Origin: Streptomyces shenzhenensis
GTDB taxonomy: Bacteria > Actinomycetota > Actinomycetes > Streptomycetales > Streptomycetaceae
Reading direction: 5' to 3'
Assembly (NCBI RefSeq): GCF_021462265.1
Contig: NZ_JAJONF010000035.1
Coordinates: forward strand, 1 to 64,000
Length of the DNA stretch: 64,000 nt
Shown: in pieces, positions 16,670 to 25,397 of the stretch
Numbering within the stretch: the first letter of the stretch is position 1
Layout: every line of letters starts with the position of its first letter
The notes under the pieces: generated by a model
The model's input: the letters and a program-made list of their open reading frames with translations, nothing else
Database searches by the model: none
Told to the model about the DNA's origin: nothing
Program-made: the position numbers and the translations under genes

Positions 16670-18004
16670 ATGACCGAAGTGCTCCTCCTGCTGGTGGCGA
16701 TCCTGCTGTCGCTCGCCTGCGGTGCCTTCGTCGCGGCCGAGTTCTCGCTGACCACGGTCGAGCGCGGCGAACTGGAGCGGGCCGTGGAGCGCGGCGAGCG
16801 CGGGGCGGCCGGCGCCCTGCAGGCCGTACGGAACCTGACGTTCCAGCTCTCGGGGGCGCAACTCGGCATCACGGTCACCAACCTGGTGGTCGGCATGCTC
16901 GCCGAACCCTCCATCGCCAAGCTGCTGGCCGGGCCGCTGGAGGCGGTGGGCATCGGGCCGTCGGCCGCGAGCTCGCTCGCCCTGGTGATCGGCACCGCGC
17001 TGTCCACCGTGTTCCTGATGGTGGTCGGCGAGCTGGTGCCCAAGAACTGGGCGATCTCCTCGCCGCTGGCGGTGGCCAGACGGGTGGGGAACGCCCAGCG
17101 CTGGTTCAGCGCGGCCTTCCGGCCGTTCATCACGCATCTGAACAACACCGCGAACCGGCTGGTACGGCGCCTGGGCGTGGAGCCCGCCGAGGAGCTGGCC
17201 TCCGCGCGCGGGCCCCAGGAGCTGGCCGCGCTGGCCCGGCACTCCGCCCGGCAGGGCGCGCTGGAGCCGGACACCGCCGAGCTGTTCGTGCGCACCCTCA
17301 ACCTCGCCGATCTCACCGCCGAGAACGTGATGACCCCGCGCGTCCAGGTCGTCGCCCTGGAGCTCCGGGCGACCTGCGAGGACGTGGCGAACGCGACCCG
17401 GGCGACCGGCCTGTCCCGCTTCCCGGTCTACCGGGACAGCCTGGACTCGGTCGTCGGCACCGCCCACATCAAGGACGTCCTGACCATGCCCGCCGAGGAG
17501 CGGGCCCGGGTCCGGGTCGCCCAGGTGATGCGCGAACCCCTGCTGGTCCCGGAGTCCCTCACCGTCGACCGCCTCCTGGACCGCCTCGGCGGCCGGCGCA
17601 CCATGGCCGTCGTCATCGACGAGTACGGCGGTACGGCCGGGGTCGCCACCCTGGAGGACATCGTCGAGGAGGTCGTCGGGGAGGTCCGCGACGAGCACGA
17701 CCCGCACGAGACGCCCGACCTCGCCCCCGCCGGAGCCGACGCGACGGGCCGCGCGCTCTACTCGGCGGACGGCGCGGCCCGCATGGACCAGCTCGCGCGC
17801 GTCGGCCTGCGGGCGCCCGAGGGGCCGTACGAGACCCTGGCCGGGCTGGTCGCGGCCGAGCTGGGCCGGATACCGGAGACCGGGGACGGCGTCGAGGTCG
17901 CCGGGTGGCGACTGGACGTGGTGGACGCCTCGGGGCGGCGGGCGGCCCGGGTGCTGCTGCACGCGCCGCTCGACGACGAGACGGAGCGGGAGGGGCACCG
18001 GTGA
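16670..18004 (+). CDS. CorC/CNNM-like membrane protein with CBS domains (first of pair)
   Basis: A 444-aa hemolysin-C/CNNM family protein. An N-terminal DUF21 domain has about four membrane spans (residues 1-140, beginning LLLLVAILLSLACGAFVAAEF). A CBS pair follows (about 205-335, with VMTPR, GLSRFPVYRD and VVIDEYGGTAGVATLEDIVEE). A C-terminal CorC/HlyC domain starts near residue 350. The family is linked to Mg2+ or Co2+ export and tolerance. The ATG follows GGAGG. Its stop overlaps the GTG of the next gene by four bases, so the two are coupled. Confidence 0.9.
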   Translation: MTEVLLLLVAILLSLACGAFVAAEFSLTTVERGELERAVERGERGAAGALQAVRNLTFQLSGAQLGITVTNLVVGMLAEPSIAKLLAGPLEAVGIGPSAASSLALVIGTALSTVFLMVVGELVPKNWAISSPLAVARRVGNAQRWFSAAFRPFITHLNNTANRLVRRLGVEPAEELASARGPQELAALARHSARQGALEPDTAELFVRTLNLADLTAENVMTPRVQVVALELRATCEDVANATRATGLSRFPVYRDSLDSVVGTAHIKDVLTMPAEERARVRVAQVMREPLLVPESLTVDRLLDRLGGRRTMAVVIDEYGGTAGVATLEDIVEEVVGEVRDEHDPHETPDLAPAGADATGRALYSADGAARMDQLARVGLRAPEGPYETLAGLVAAELGRIPETGDGVEVAGWRLDVVDASGRRAARVLLHAPLDDETEREGHR

Positions 18005-19014
18005 CCGCCGTACAGCTGCTGATCGGTCTCGCGACGCTGGTCATGAACGCGTTCTTCGTCGCCGCCGAGTTCGCGCTGATCTCCGTGCGCCGCTCCCAGA
18101 TCGAACCGCACGCCGAGGCGGGCGACCGGCGGGCCAAGAGCGTGCTGTGGGGGCTGGAGCACGTGTCCGCGCTCCTGGCCGCCGCCCAGCTCGGCATCAC
18201 GCTGTGCACGCTGGTGCTGGGCGTGGTGGCGGAGCCGGCGATCGCCCATCTCCTGGAGCCGGTCTTCCACGCGGCCGGTGTGCCCACGAGCGCGGGCCAC
18301 GCCGTGTCCTTCGTGATCGCGCTGTCCCTCGCGACCTATCTGCACATGCTGCTGGGCGAGATGGTGCCGAAGAACGTGGCGCTGGCCGAGCCGGTGCGCA
18401 GCGCGCTGCTCCTCGGGCCGCCCCTGGTCGGGCTGTCCCGGGCGCTGCGCCCGGTGATCTTCACGGTCAACGCCTTCGCGAACGGCCTGCTCAAACTGGT
18501 CCGGGTGCAGACCAGAAACGAGGTCTCGGCGACCTTCACCGACACCGAACTCGCCGAGATCGTCAAGGACGCCAGTGAGGCCGGCCTGATCGACGACCGG
18601 GCGCAGGAGCGGCTGCACGACGCCCTGGAGCTGGGCCGCCGGCCGGTGCGGGACGTGGTGGTGCCGCTGGAGCGCGTCGTCTACGCGCGCGTGGGCGTCA
18701 CCCCGGAGGAGCTGGAGCGGCTGACGGCCCAGTCGGGCTTCTCCCGCTTCCCGGTGGTGGACGAGGGGCGGCGGATCGTCGGCTATCTGCACGTCAAGGA
18801 CGCGCTGGACGCCTCGCCCCGCGACGAGGCGTTCCGGCTGCGGGACATGCGGCCGATCGCCCGGGTGCGGGAGAGCACCCCGCTGGACGACGTGCTCACC
18901 GCGATGCGCGGCAGCCGCACCCATCTGGCGGGCGTCCTCGGCGACGACGGGCGGATGGCCGGGCTGGTGACGATGGAGGACGTCCTGCGGGAGTTGTTCG
19001 GGCAGCACGCGTAG
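18001..19014 (+). CDS. CorC/CNNM-like membrane protein (second of pair)
   Basis: A 337-aa paralogue of the preceding gene with DUF21 (LLIGLATLVMNAFFVAAEFA, then LGEMVPKNVALAEP) and a CBS pair (VVVPLERVVYARVG, SGFSRFPVVDEGRRIVGYLH, LVTMEDVLRELFG). It ends right after the CBS domains and lacks the C-terminal CorC domain of its partner. Starts at GTG 18001 in a GTGA overlap. Tandem long and short copies are common in streptomycetes and probably act as a heteromer in divalent-cation handling. Confidence 0.9.
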   Translation: MTAVQLLIGLATLVMNAFFVAAEFALISVRRSQIEPHAEAGDRRAKSVLWGLEHVSALLAAAQLGITLCTLVLGVVAEPAIAHLLEPVFHAAGVPTSAGHAVSFVIALSLATYLHMLLGEMVPKNVALAEPVRSALLLGPPLVGLSRALRPVIFTVNAFANGLLKLVRVQTRNEVSATFTDTELAEIVKDASEAGLIDDRAQERLHDALELGRRPVRDVVVPLERVVYARVGVTPEELERLTAQSGFSRFPVVDEGRRIVGYLHVKDALDASPRDEAFRLRDMRPIARVRESTPLDDVLTAMRGSRTHLAGVLGDDGRMAGLVTMEDVLRELFGQHA

Positions 19015-19104
19015 ACCGAAGCCGAAAAGGACCCGGGGAAGGGCTTGCGTCCGAGGGAGCGACCGACCGACGGGTATGCGCCCCGGGATACCATCTCTGT
19101 CGCC

Positions 19105-19896
19105 ATGCAGAAGAACCCGGTGCCTCCCGCACACTCCAGTCTGGTCGCGATCGGCGACTCCTTCACCGAGGGCATGTCGGACCTCAGGCCCGACGGCACC
19201 TACCGGGGCTGGGCCGATGTCCTCGCCGCCCGGATGGCCGTGCGCACCCCCGGCTTCCGCTACGCCAACCTCGCCGTGCGCGGCAAGCTGATCGGGCAGA
19301 TCGTCGAGGAGCAGGTGCACCTGGCGGTCGCGATGCGGCCCGACGTGATCACGCTGGTCGGCGGCCTGAACGACACACTGCGCCCCAAGTGCGACATGGT
19401 CCGGGTCCGGGACCTGCTCACCGAGGCGGTCGAACGGCTGTCGCCGGCCTGCGAGCAGCTGGTGCTGATGCGCAGCCCCGGCCGCCAGGGCCCGGTGCTG
19501 GAGCGGTTCCGGCCGCGCATGGAGGAACTGTTCGCCGTCGTCGACGAGCTGGCCGAGCGGCACGGCGCCCTCGTCGTCGACCTGTACGGCGCGCCCTCGC
19601 TGGCCGACCCCCGGCTGTGGGACGTGGACCGGCTGCACCTGACGGCGGAGGGGCACCGCAGGGTCGCCGAGGCGGTCTGGCAGACGCTCGGCTACGAGCC
19701 CGAGGACACCGAGTGGCACACGCCGATCCCGGCGACCGCACCCCCCGGCTGGGTCGCGCGCCGGATCGAGGACGCCCGCTTCACCAGGCAGTACCTCCTG
19801 CCGTGGATAGGCCGCCGTCTGACGGGCCGTTCGTCGGGCGACGGACGCCCGGCGAAGCGGCCGGAACTGCTGCCGTACGAGGGTCCGGCGTCGTAA
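19105..19896 (+). CDS. SGNH/GDSL hydrolase
   Basis: The 263-aa product shows all four SGNH blocks: GDSFTEG (Ser, about residues 18-24), VRGKLIGQ (Gly), GGLNDT (Asn) and DRLHLTAEGHR (Asp-His dyad, about residue 175). No signal peptide is seen, so it is likely cytoplasmic. Such enzymes hydrolyse acyl or acetyl esters; the substrate is unknown. ATG 19105 is chosen because it directly precedes the first strand. Confidence 0.88.
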   Translation: MQKNPVPPAHSSLVAIGDSFTEGMSDLRPDGTYRGWADVLAARMAVRTPGFRYANLAVRGKLIGQIVEEQVHLAVAMRPDVITLVGGLNDTLRPKCDMVRVRDLLTEAVERLSPACEQLVLMRSPGRQGPVLERFRPRMEELFAVVDELAERHGALVVDLYGAPSLADPRLWDVDRLHLTAEGHRRVAEAVWQTLGYEPEDTEWHTPIPATAPPGWVARRIEDARFTRQYLLPWIGRRLTGRSSGDGRPAKRPELLPYEGPAS

Positions 19897-20012
19897 CCCC
19901 CGTCGCCCGCCTGCCTCATGGGTACGGCACCACGCACAGTGCGCGCGCCGTCCAGGCGCAGCCGGGCCGTTGGCCATGGCAGCGGGGGCACGCCCCGGGT
20001 AGCCGACCCTGA

Positions 20013-20046
20013 CGCAAGTTGCGAGACCCATATGGGCGATTAGGGT
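20013..20046 (+). promoter_or_regulatory. Promoter with two palindromes before the small exported protein gene
   Basis: A -35 like TTGCGA (20019-20024) and a -10 like TAGGGT (20041-20046) are 16 bp apart. CGCAAGTTGCG (20013-20023) overlaps the -35 and CCCATATGGG (20027-20036) fills the spacer. Palindromes in these places usually mark repressor binding. Inference from sequence only. Confidence 0.5.
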
Positions 20047-20088
20047 TGAAATGTACAGAATATGACCTCACTGCGAAGAGAGAAGGTC

Positions 20089-20421
20089 ATGAACGCTACC
20101 CATTGGAAGCGATCCGTCGTCGCGGGCTCTGCCCTCGTCCTCGCCCTTTCCCCGCTTGGCCTGCAGCAGGCCTCGGCGGCCGCGCCGAGCAGGACTGACA
20201 CCAGTGCATCCGCCGGAGTACACAAAGCTGTTGAGAACCAACGCGATTACCAACGCGGCTTCAGAGAGGGCTACCGGGACGGGTACGGGGACGCCAGAGA
20301 CGACTGCGAGCGGTACGGAGGCAGGTACGGCTACGGCGGCCACCACCGGGACGACTACACCCGTGGCTACGCAGACGGTTACAACGCCGGCTTCGCCCGA
20401 GCGGAGCGGCGGTACTGCTGA
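20089..20421 (+). CDS. Small exported Gly/Tyr-rich protein
   Basis: A 110-aa protein with a signal peptide (KRSVVAGSALVLALSPLG, cleavage near ASA-A at about 31). The mature part has two related units: DYQRGFREGYRDGYGDARDD and DYTRGYADGYNAGFARAERR. Each unit is followed by a Cys, so two Cys remain, one being the last residue. Glycine-tyrosine repeats of this sort occur in small secreted or spore-associated proteins; the role is unknown. ATG 20089 follows GAGAAGG. Its promoter carries two palindromes. Confidence 0.8.
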   Translation: MNATHWKRSVVAGSALVLALSPLGLQQASAAAPSRTDTSASAGVHKAVENQRDYQRGFREGYRDGYGDARDDCERYGGRYGYGGHHRDDYTRGYADGYNAGFARAERRYC

Positions 20422-20492
20422 GCCCGTCCAGGGCTCAGCAGGTCGGCGTCACCTCCCCGTGCGGCGGGTGCGGGCCGCCCGTTGCGGGGGCG

Positions 20493-20552
20493 CGTCTCGC
20501 AGAGCCGCGGAAGAGCGCAGGTCGGAGTGCGCGCGACCTGCGCTCTCCGGAC
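20493..20552 (+). repeat. 60-bp hairpin element, copy 2
   Basis: GAGCGCAGGTCG at 20513-20524 pairs with 20534-20545 over a 9-base loop. The flanks match copy 1 at 1755-1815 in the same orientation with only a few differences, some of which shorten the stem by two pairs. It lies between the exported-protein gene and purB and could terminate the first while leaving purB to its own promoter. Confidence 0.7.
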
Positions 20553-20600
20553 GGTACGGACGTCGGGGGTCTTCATGGGCGCCGGGTAAACTCCGTACAC

Positions 20601-22046
20601 GTGACTTCAGCCGCGCCCGCCAAGCCCCGCATCCCGAACGTCCTCGCCGGACGCTACGCCTCCGCCGAGCTCGCCACGCTCTGGTCGCCCGAGCAGAAGG
20701 TGAAGCTGGAACGGCAGCTCTGGCTCGCCGTACTGCGGGCCCAGAAGGACCTCGGGATCGAGGTGCCGGACGCGGCGATCGCCGACTACGAGCGCGTCCT
20801 CGACACCGTGGACCTGGCCTCCATCGCCGAGCGCGAGAAGGTCACGCGGCACGACGTGAAGGCGCGGATCGAGGAGTTCAACGCCCTCGCCGGGCACGAG
20901 CACGTGCACAAGGGCATGACCTCCCGGGACCTGACGGAGAACGTCGAGCAGCTCCAGATCCGGCTCTCCCTCGAGCTGATGCGGGACCGTACGACGGCCG
21001 TCCTCGCCCGCCTGGGCAAGCTGGCCGGCGAGTACGCCGAGCTGGTGATGGCCGGCCGCTCGCACAACGTGGCCGCGCAGGCCACCACCCTCGGCAAGCG
21101 CTTCGCGACCGGCGCCGACGAGCTGCTGGTCGCCCACGCCCGGGTCGAGGAGCTGCTCGGGCGCTACCCGCTGCGTGGCATCAAGGGCCCGGTGGGCACC
21201 GCGCAGGACATGCTGGACCTGCTGGGCGGCGACGCGGCGAAGCTCGCCGAACTGGAGACCCGGATCGCCCGCCACCTCGGCTTCTCGCAGGCGTTCACCT
21301 CCGTCGGCCAGGTCTACCCGCGCTCGCTGGACTACGAGGTCGTCACCGCGCTCGTCCAACTGGCCGCCGCCCCCTCCTCCCTGGCCAAGACCATCCGCCT
21401 GATGGCCGGGCACGAGCTGGTCACCGAGGGCTTCAAGCCGGGGCAGGTCGGCTCCTCGGCGATGCCGCACAAGATGAACACGCGGTCCTGCGAGCGCGTC
21501 AACGGCCTCATGGTGATCCTGCGCGGTTACGCCTCGATGACCGGCGAGCTGGCCGGCGACCAGTGGAACGAGGGCGACGTGTCCTGCTCGGTGGTGCGCC
21601 GGGTGGCCCTGCCGGACGCCTTCTTCGCGCTCGACGGCCTCCTGGAGACGTTCCTGACGGTTCTCGACGAGTTCGGTGCGTTCCCCGCCGTCATCGCCCG
21701 CGAGCTGGACCGTTACCTCCCGTTCCTCGCCACCACCAAGGTGCTGATGGGCGCGGTGCGCGCGGGCGTCGGCCGTGAGGTGGCCCATGAGGCGATCAAG
21801 GAGAACGCCGTCGCCACCGCGCTCGCCATGCGGGAGCAGGGCGCCGAGCGCAACGACCTGCTCGACAAGCTCGCCGCCGACGAGCGGCTGCCGCTGGACC
21901 GCGAGCAGCTGGCCGCGCTGATGGCCGACAAGCTGTCCTTCACGGGCGCGGCCGCCGACCAGGTCGGTGCCGTCGTCGGCCGGATCGACGAGATCGTCAA
22001 GCAGCACCCGGAGGCCGCGGGCTACACCCCCGGAGCGATCCTCTGA
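20601..22046 (+). CDS. purB: Adenylosuccinate lyase
   Basis: Cytoplasmic enzyme of purine synthesis that splits SAICAR and adenylosuccinate, releasing fumarate. The 481-aa product has the fumarase/aspartase superfamily signature GSSAMPHKMN (about residues 287-296), with HKGMTSRDLTEN and AGRSHNVAAQATTLGKR, the catalytic His region. Length and start (GTG 20601, AAPAKPRIPNVLAGRYAS) fit actinobacterial PurB. A mug remnant follows directly. Confidence 0.96.
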   Translation: MTSAAPAKPRIPNVLAGRYASAELATLWSPEQKVKLERQLWLAVLRAQKDLGIEVPDAAIADYERVLDTVDLASIAEREKVTRHDVKARIEEFNALAGHEHVHKGMTSRDLTENVEQLQIRLSLELMRDRTTAVLARLGKLAGEYAELVMAGRSHNVAAQATTLGKRFATGADELLVAHARVEELLGRYPLRGIKGPVGTAQDMLDLLGGDAAKLAELETRIARHLGFSQAFTSVGQVYPRSLDYEVVTALVQLAAAPSSLAKTIRLMAGHELVTEGFKPGQVGSSAMPHKMNTRSCERVNGLMVILRGYASMTGELAGDQWNEGDVSCSVVRRVALPDAFFALDGLLETFLTVLDEFGAFPAVIARELDRYLPFLATTKVLMGAVRAGVGREVAHEAIKENAVATALAMREQGAERNDLLDKLAADERLPLDREQLAALMADKLSFTGAAADQVGAVVGRIDEIVKQHPEAAGYTPGAIL

Positions 22047-22058
22047 CCGGCCGTCCCC

Positions 22059-22150
22059 CTCGCTTCACGGCGGCGGACCTGTGGAGGCCGCCCGCGACCG
22101 TCTCGTCCCGGACGTGCTCGCGGACGGCCTCGACGTCCTGTTCTGCGGGC
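22059..22150 (+). pseudogene. mug: N-terminal fragment of mug (G/U mismatch DNA glycosylase)
   Basis: Thirteen bases after purB the frame reads RFTAADL, then shifts by a few bases to EAARDRLVPDVLADGLDVLF, ending CG at about 22150. This is the start of the Mug-type glycosylase. After the CG the homology stops abruptly and a stop follows within a dozen codons. The C-terminal part of the same gene is found at 25108-25258, about 3 kb away in the same orientation. Confidence 0.75.
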
Positions 22151-22583
22151 TCGACCGACATCTAGAGATACACCCCCGTTGACCTGCACAGGAACACGAT
22201 TCGAAAGATCGACTGGGAGAGGATTGGGAACAGGCGACAGCCACACGTTCCCTCCTCTCCCGTGAACTTCTCCCTGCGTCTGCCGAGAATGTCGTCCATG
22301 CGGGTCAGGGGCTTGTTCGGTGCTACGGCAGTGCGTAAGACCCCTGGCCGTGGCCCGGCGGGCCGTGCTTGCGCGGCTGGCCGCCGGCTCCGTACGGATC
22401 TCGGCGGCCGGCGCGGGGTGCACCGCCGCGTTGGCCATCGGCGTGCCGCCGGTACTGGGGCGTCCCGCGGGCCGGTGCCGAGCAGGTGTTGTCCGGCACC
22501 GGCCTGCGCGCCGCGCACAGCGGCGCGGTGGTTGTCGGGCTGTGACCGGGTGAAGGAGCCGGTGCTTGCCCGTGGGCTGTGGC
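22151..22583. other. Gene-free stretch inside the segment that replaced the centre of mug
   Basis: No frame here has a convincing start, ribosome site and protein-like composition. The sequence joins the broken mug start to the end of the exported-protein gene on the opposite strand. I see no terminal inverted repeats or transposase remnant. Confidence 0.4.
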
Positions 22584-23999
22584 TCAGTTCACGGTGAGGA
22601 CGGCGGAGTCGTTGCGGCTGTCCGGATCGAAGTCGGGCCGGTGGGAGTCGGCCGGATCCGGTCCCCAGACCAGCTGGACGCTGCCTGCGGCATGGGTGAC
22701 CACGTCGTCGACCCGCAGGGTCAGGGCGAAGTCGGTGATCTGTCCCTTGGGCACGATGTAGCCCGGCAGCCTGCAGACGTAGGGTCCCTTGGCCTCGGCG
22801 GTCGGATTGTCCTCCTGCCACGGGGCGCAGTTGGCCGAATGGCCGACCGCGGTGGTGCCGGGCGGGAGCGTGACCCAGGCGGTGGGTATTCCGTCACCGC
22901 CGCTGCGGTCGTACAAGGTCGCCGGACCGTTGGCAGCCAGGTGGAAGCCGAGGGTCGCGGTCGTGCCCGTACCGGCTTGAGCGCTCGCGCCGGAGACGGC
23001 GAAGTCGGCCGTGTTGCGGGCCTTGAGGGAAGCGATCCCGTAGTCGGTGACGGTGCCGGTCTGCGGCAGCGAAACGGATCCCGCCGGGGCCGAAGAGTGC
23101 CGGCCTGCCTTGATCACCTTCAGTTTGAGCGCGGGCGCAGCCTTTTTGCCCCACGTCCACTTGATGCCCTGGCCGTCCGGCCAGCCGGGCTGGCCGAGAG
23201 GCGCGGTGAGGACGTCGAGGTAGGTGAACAGGGCGGTGGAGTTCACGTGCAGGCGCACCGGGGCGGACAGGGCGGCCGTCTCGGCGATGTTGATGGCGCC
23301 CTTGGGGTAGCACTCGGCGAAGTGTGCGGCTCCGTTGAACCCGTACTTGCAGTTGGAGTAGTGGTCGGCGAAGTCCAGGCCGCGTGAGGCTGCCAGGACG
23401 GTCTGCACGCCGCGGGCGGGACGGTTGCCGACGTTGGTGAACCGCACCGGTTCCGTGAGGTTGCTGCCGACCTTCAGGTCGGTGTGATCGGTGAGGCGGT
23501 TCAGGCCGAAGGACGGCCCTCCCACGGTGACCGATCCCGTGCCGCCCACGATCTGCGCGTGCGCGGACCGGCCGGTGATCTTGTACGTTCCCGTGGCGCC
23601 CAGCCGGCTGCCTCTGAGTGCGGTCAGGGTCAGCTGGGTCATGGACCCGAGGCCGGTCTTCGGGTTGGAGCCGGACTCGAACGACTCCGAGCACGTGGCG
23701 ACCAGGCCATGGGCGCTGCAGTTGCTCGAGAACGCCACCTTGGCGATCTTCGACAGACCCCGGGCGTCCACGGTCAGCGTGACATCGTAGACCGTGAGGT
23801 TCTTGGTCCGGGTGTGGAAGTCGAAGTACACGCCTGCCGTGGCAGGAGCAGCCGGCAGGGCCGCCGGAGCCGGCGCGTCCAGAGTGATCACCGGCTGGCC
23901 AGAGACAGCACCGGCCGGACCTGCGACCAGCAACGATGCGGCCAGACCCGCAGCCGAAACGAACACGGCAGCTAAGCCGGTGAGGGAATTGCGTCTCAT
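22584..23999 (-). CDS. Secreted protein of unknown function, 471 aa
   Basis: ATG at 23999 follows ACAAGG at good distance; an ATG two codons earlier is too close to it. Residues 1-33 form a signal peptide (LTGLAAVFVSAAGLAASLLV, then GPAGA-V). The mature part is rich in Thr, Gly, Ala and beta-strand-like alternation, with six or so Cys, and is built of Ig-like or DUF11-like modules judging from NVGNRPARGVQTVLAASRGL. No catalytic motif or anchor is seen. It lies within the segment that split mug, so it is likely acquired. Function unknown. Confidence 0.75.
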   Translation of the reverse strand: MRRNSLTGLAAVFVSAAGLAASLLVAGPAGAVSGQPVITLDAPAPAALPAAPATAGVYFDFHTRTKNLTVYDVTLTVDARGLSKIAKVAFSSNCSAHGLVATCSESFESGSNPKTGLGSMTQLTLTALRGSRLGATGTYKITGRSAHAQIVGGTGSVTVGGPSFGLNRLTDHTDLKVGSNLTEPVRFTNVGNRPARGVQTVLAASRGLDFADHYSNCKYGFNGAAHFAECYPKGAINIAETAALSAPVRLHVNSTALFTYLDVLTAPLGQPGWPDGQGIKWTWGKKAAPALKLKVIKAGRHSSAPAGSVSLPQTGTVTDYGIASLKARNTADFAVSGASAQAGTGTTATLGFHLAANGPATLYDRSGGDGIPTAWVTLPPGTTAVGHSANCAPWQEDNPTAEAKGPYVCRLPGYIVPKGQITDFALTLRVDDVVTHAAGSVQLVWGPDPADSHRPDFDPDSRNDSAVLTVN

Positions 24000-24283
24000 C
24001 AACATCCTTGTGTTTGAAGGGTTTTGGGCAGATGCGCTGAACGGACCGGGCGGGACTTCGGCCCCGGCCGCACCGCGCCGACTGCCGGGCGGCGGGCACT
24101 GGTCCGACTCCTTCGCACTGCTGACGTTCCGTGCCGGCAAGCCGGTCACGTCCCCAGTGGTGACGAATGGCACGACCTTAGATCACCGGTATGACAAACG
24201 CCCGCGCCATTTCCCTTGAGAACACGCCCGGGCCGCCCGTGCGAGCACGTCCTCGACGTCATCAGCAGCAACGTGCCGCCCGC

Positions 24284-24844
24284 CTAGACGGTCACATGGG
24301 CGTAGACCAGGGGCGCGGAGGCGTCGGTCTCGTCGACGGTGACAAGGCCCGTGCCGACCGTGTCGCCCGGTTCGGGGATGTCCGCGTAGAGGCCGGCGAT
24401 GTGGTGCCCCTTGGCCTCGGTCTTCCAGGGCAGCCCGACGGAGTCGATGTCGTCCTGGTCCAGGACGGCGTCACCGGCCGCCAGGTCCCCGGTGGTTCTG
24501 CCCAGGGACGTGACGAACTCCTTGAGGCCCGCCGAAGTGGTGCGGAAACGCAGATAGAGGTCCTGGCCGCTCTCCGCGCTGCCGTCACCCGGGACCATCA
24601 GGTAGGAGGCGTCCCGGGCGGCGGCCGGCACCGCGAGCCGGAAGGTCTTCTGGAGCGCGGCGCCGGGGACGCCGTGTTTCTCCGCCGCGGTCCCGGAGGA
24701 GGACACGGGCGTCTGCGGAGTGACGGACACCACCGGCCAGGCCACCAGCGCGACGGCGGCCAGCAGCAGCACACCGCACAGCACGAGCAACAGCGGGACG
24801 GCGGCCCCCCGCGGGGCGCGCTCCTGGCGCACGGTGTCCGGCAT
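24284..24844 (-). CDS. Membrane-anchored exported protein, 186 aa
   Basis: One N-terminal membrane span (VPLLLVLCGVLLLAAVALVA, about residues 16-35) is followed by an extracytoplasmic domain with YLMVPGDG, DLYLRFRTTSAGLKEFVTSL and VDETDASAPLVYAHVTV. ATG 24844 overlaps the stop of the upstream fragment as TGATG, a sign of translational coupling in the ancestral locus. I recall similar membrane proteins next to large streptomycete proteins whose C-termini resemble the fragment upstream; immunity or chaperone duty is possible but unproven. Confidence 0.7.
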   Translation of the reverse strand: MPDTVRQERAPRGAAVPLLLVLCGVLLLAAVALVAWPVVSVTPQTPVSSSGTAAEKHGVPGAALQKTFRLAVPAAARDASYLMVPGDGSAESGQDLYLRFRTTSAGLKEFVTSLGRTTGDLAAGDAVLDQDDIDSVGLPWKTEAKGHHIAGLYADIPEPGDTVGTGLVTVDETDASAPLVYAHVTV

Positions 24845-25107
24845 CACGGCTTCTTCCTCATCTTGGACGATCCCCGGACGTCTTGGTCCCGGGCCAGTCC
24901 CACGGTGTGCAGGTGGGCGATCTCCGGCTGGGCGATGTAGTAGTTGAGCAGGCCGGGGATCTTGACCTTCAGGTTGTCACGGTGCTCACTGGGCACGCCC
25001 CAGCCATAGCGCTTTCTGATCTTCAATGTGTAGGTGAACCCGACTCGGTCTGCAGCGAGCCGGCCGCCCGCCCCTGGAAGTGGTCGAGGGCGTAGAACCA
25101 GTCCGCC
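24844..25107 (-). pseudogene. C-terminal fragment of a large protein, frameshifted
   Basis: Reading from 25107 gives ADWFYALDHFQGRAAGSLQT and ESG, then the adjacent frame continues FTYTLKIRKRYGWGVPSEHR to the stop at 24844. A single-base shift near 25038 joins them. The W-Y-AL-x-H-F and DxxxLHxxGLAxxxxVxGSS pattern resembles the C-terminal domain of large streptomycete proteins that I associate with polymorphic-toxin-like loci. Its 5' end is cut at the junction with mug. Confidence 0.55.
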
Positions 25108-25258
25108 TTCGACGACCGCGGGGCCCGGGTGGGCCGCAGGAGCGGACGATCGGGGACACCCGGGTGTCGGTCCTGCCGAACCCGAGCGGCCTGAACGCGC
25201 ACTGGACGGCGGCGACGATGGCGGAGGAGTTCGGGCGGCTGCGGGTGGCGGCGGAGTG
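25108..25258 (+). pseudogene. mug: C-terminal fragment of mug
   Basis: The plus strand reads FDDRGARVG, then after a one-base deletion PQERTIGDTRVSVLPNPSGL, followed by NAHWTAATMAEEFGRLRVAA. The LPNPSGLNAHW motif is the signature of Mug-type uracil/thymine DNA glycosylases. About 100 central residues of the enzyme, expected between this and the fragment at 22059, are absent. Confidence 0.75.
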
Positions 25259-25397
25259 GTCAGCCGGTACTCCCACGGTTCGACGTGCCCCGCTGATCGC
25301 GGATCTCGGGCAGATCGGAGGCGTCCGGCACTCGCCGGGGTCCTCGGCGCCGAAGTACGATCCGGCCAACGTGCAGGGTTAGCTGGGAGGACGGACG

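Noticed and set aside
24225..24286. Plus-strand end of a gene (EHVLDVISSNVPPA then stop)
   Set aside because: Only 14 protein-like residues with no supporting upstream frame; could be a remnant but not supportable.
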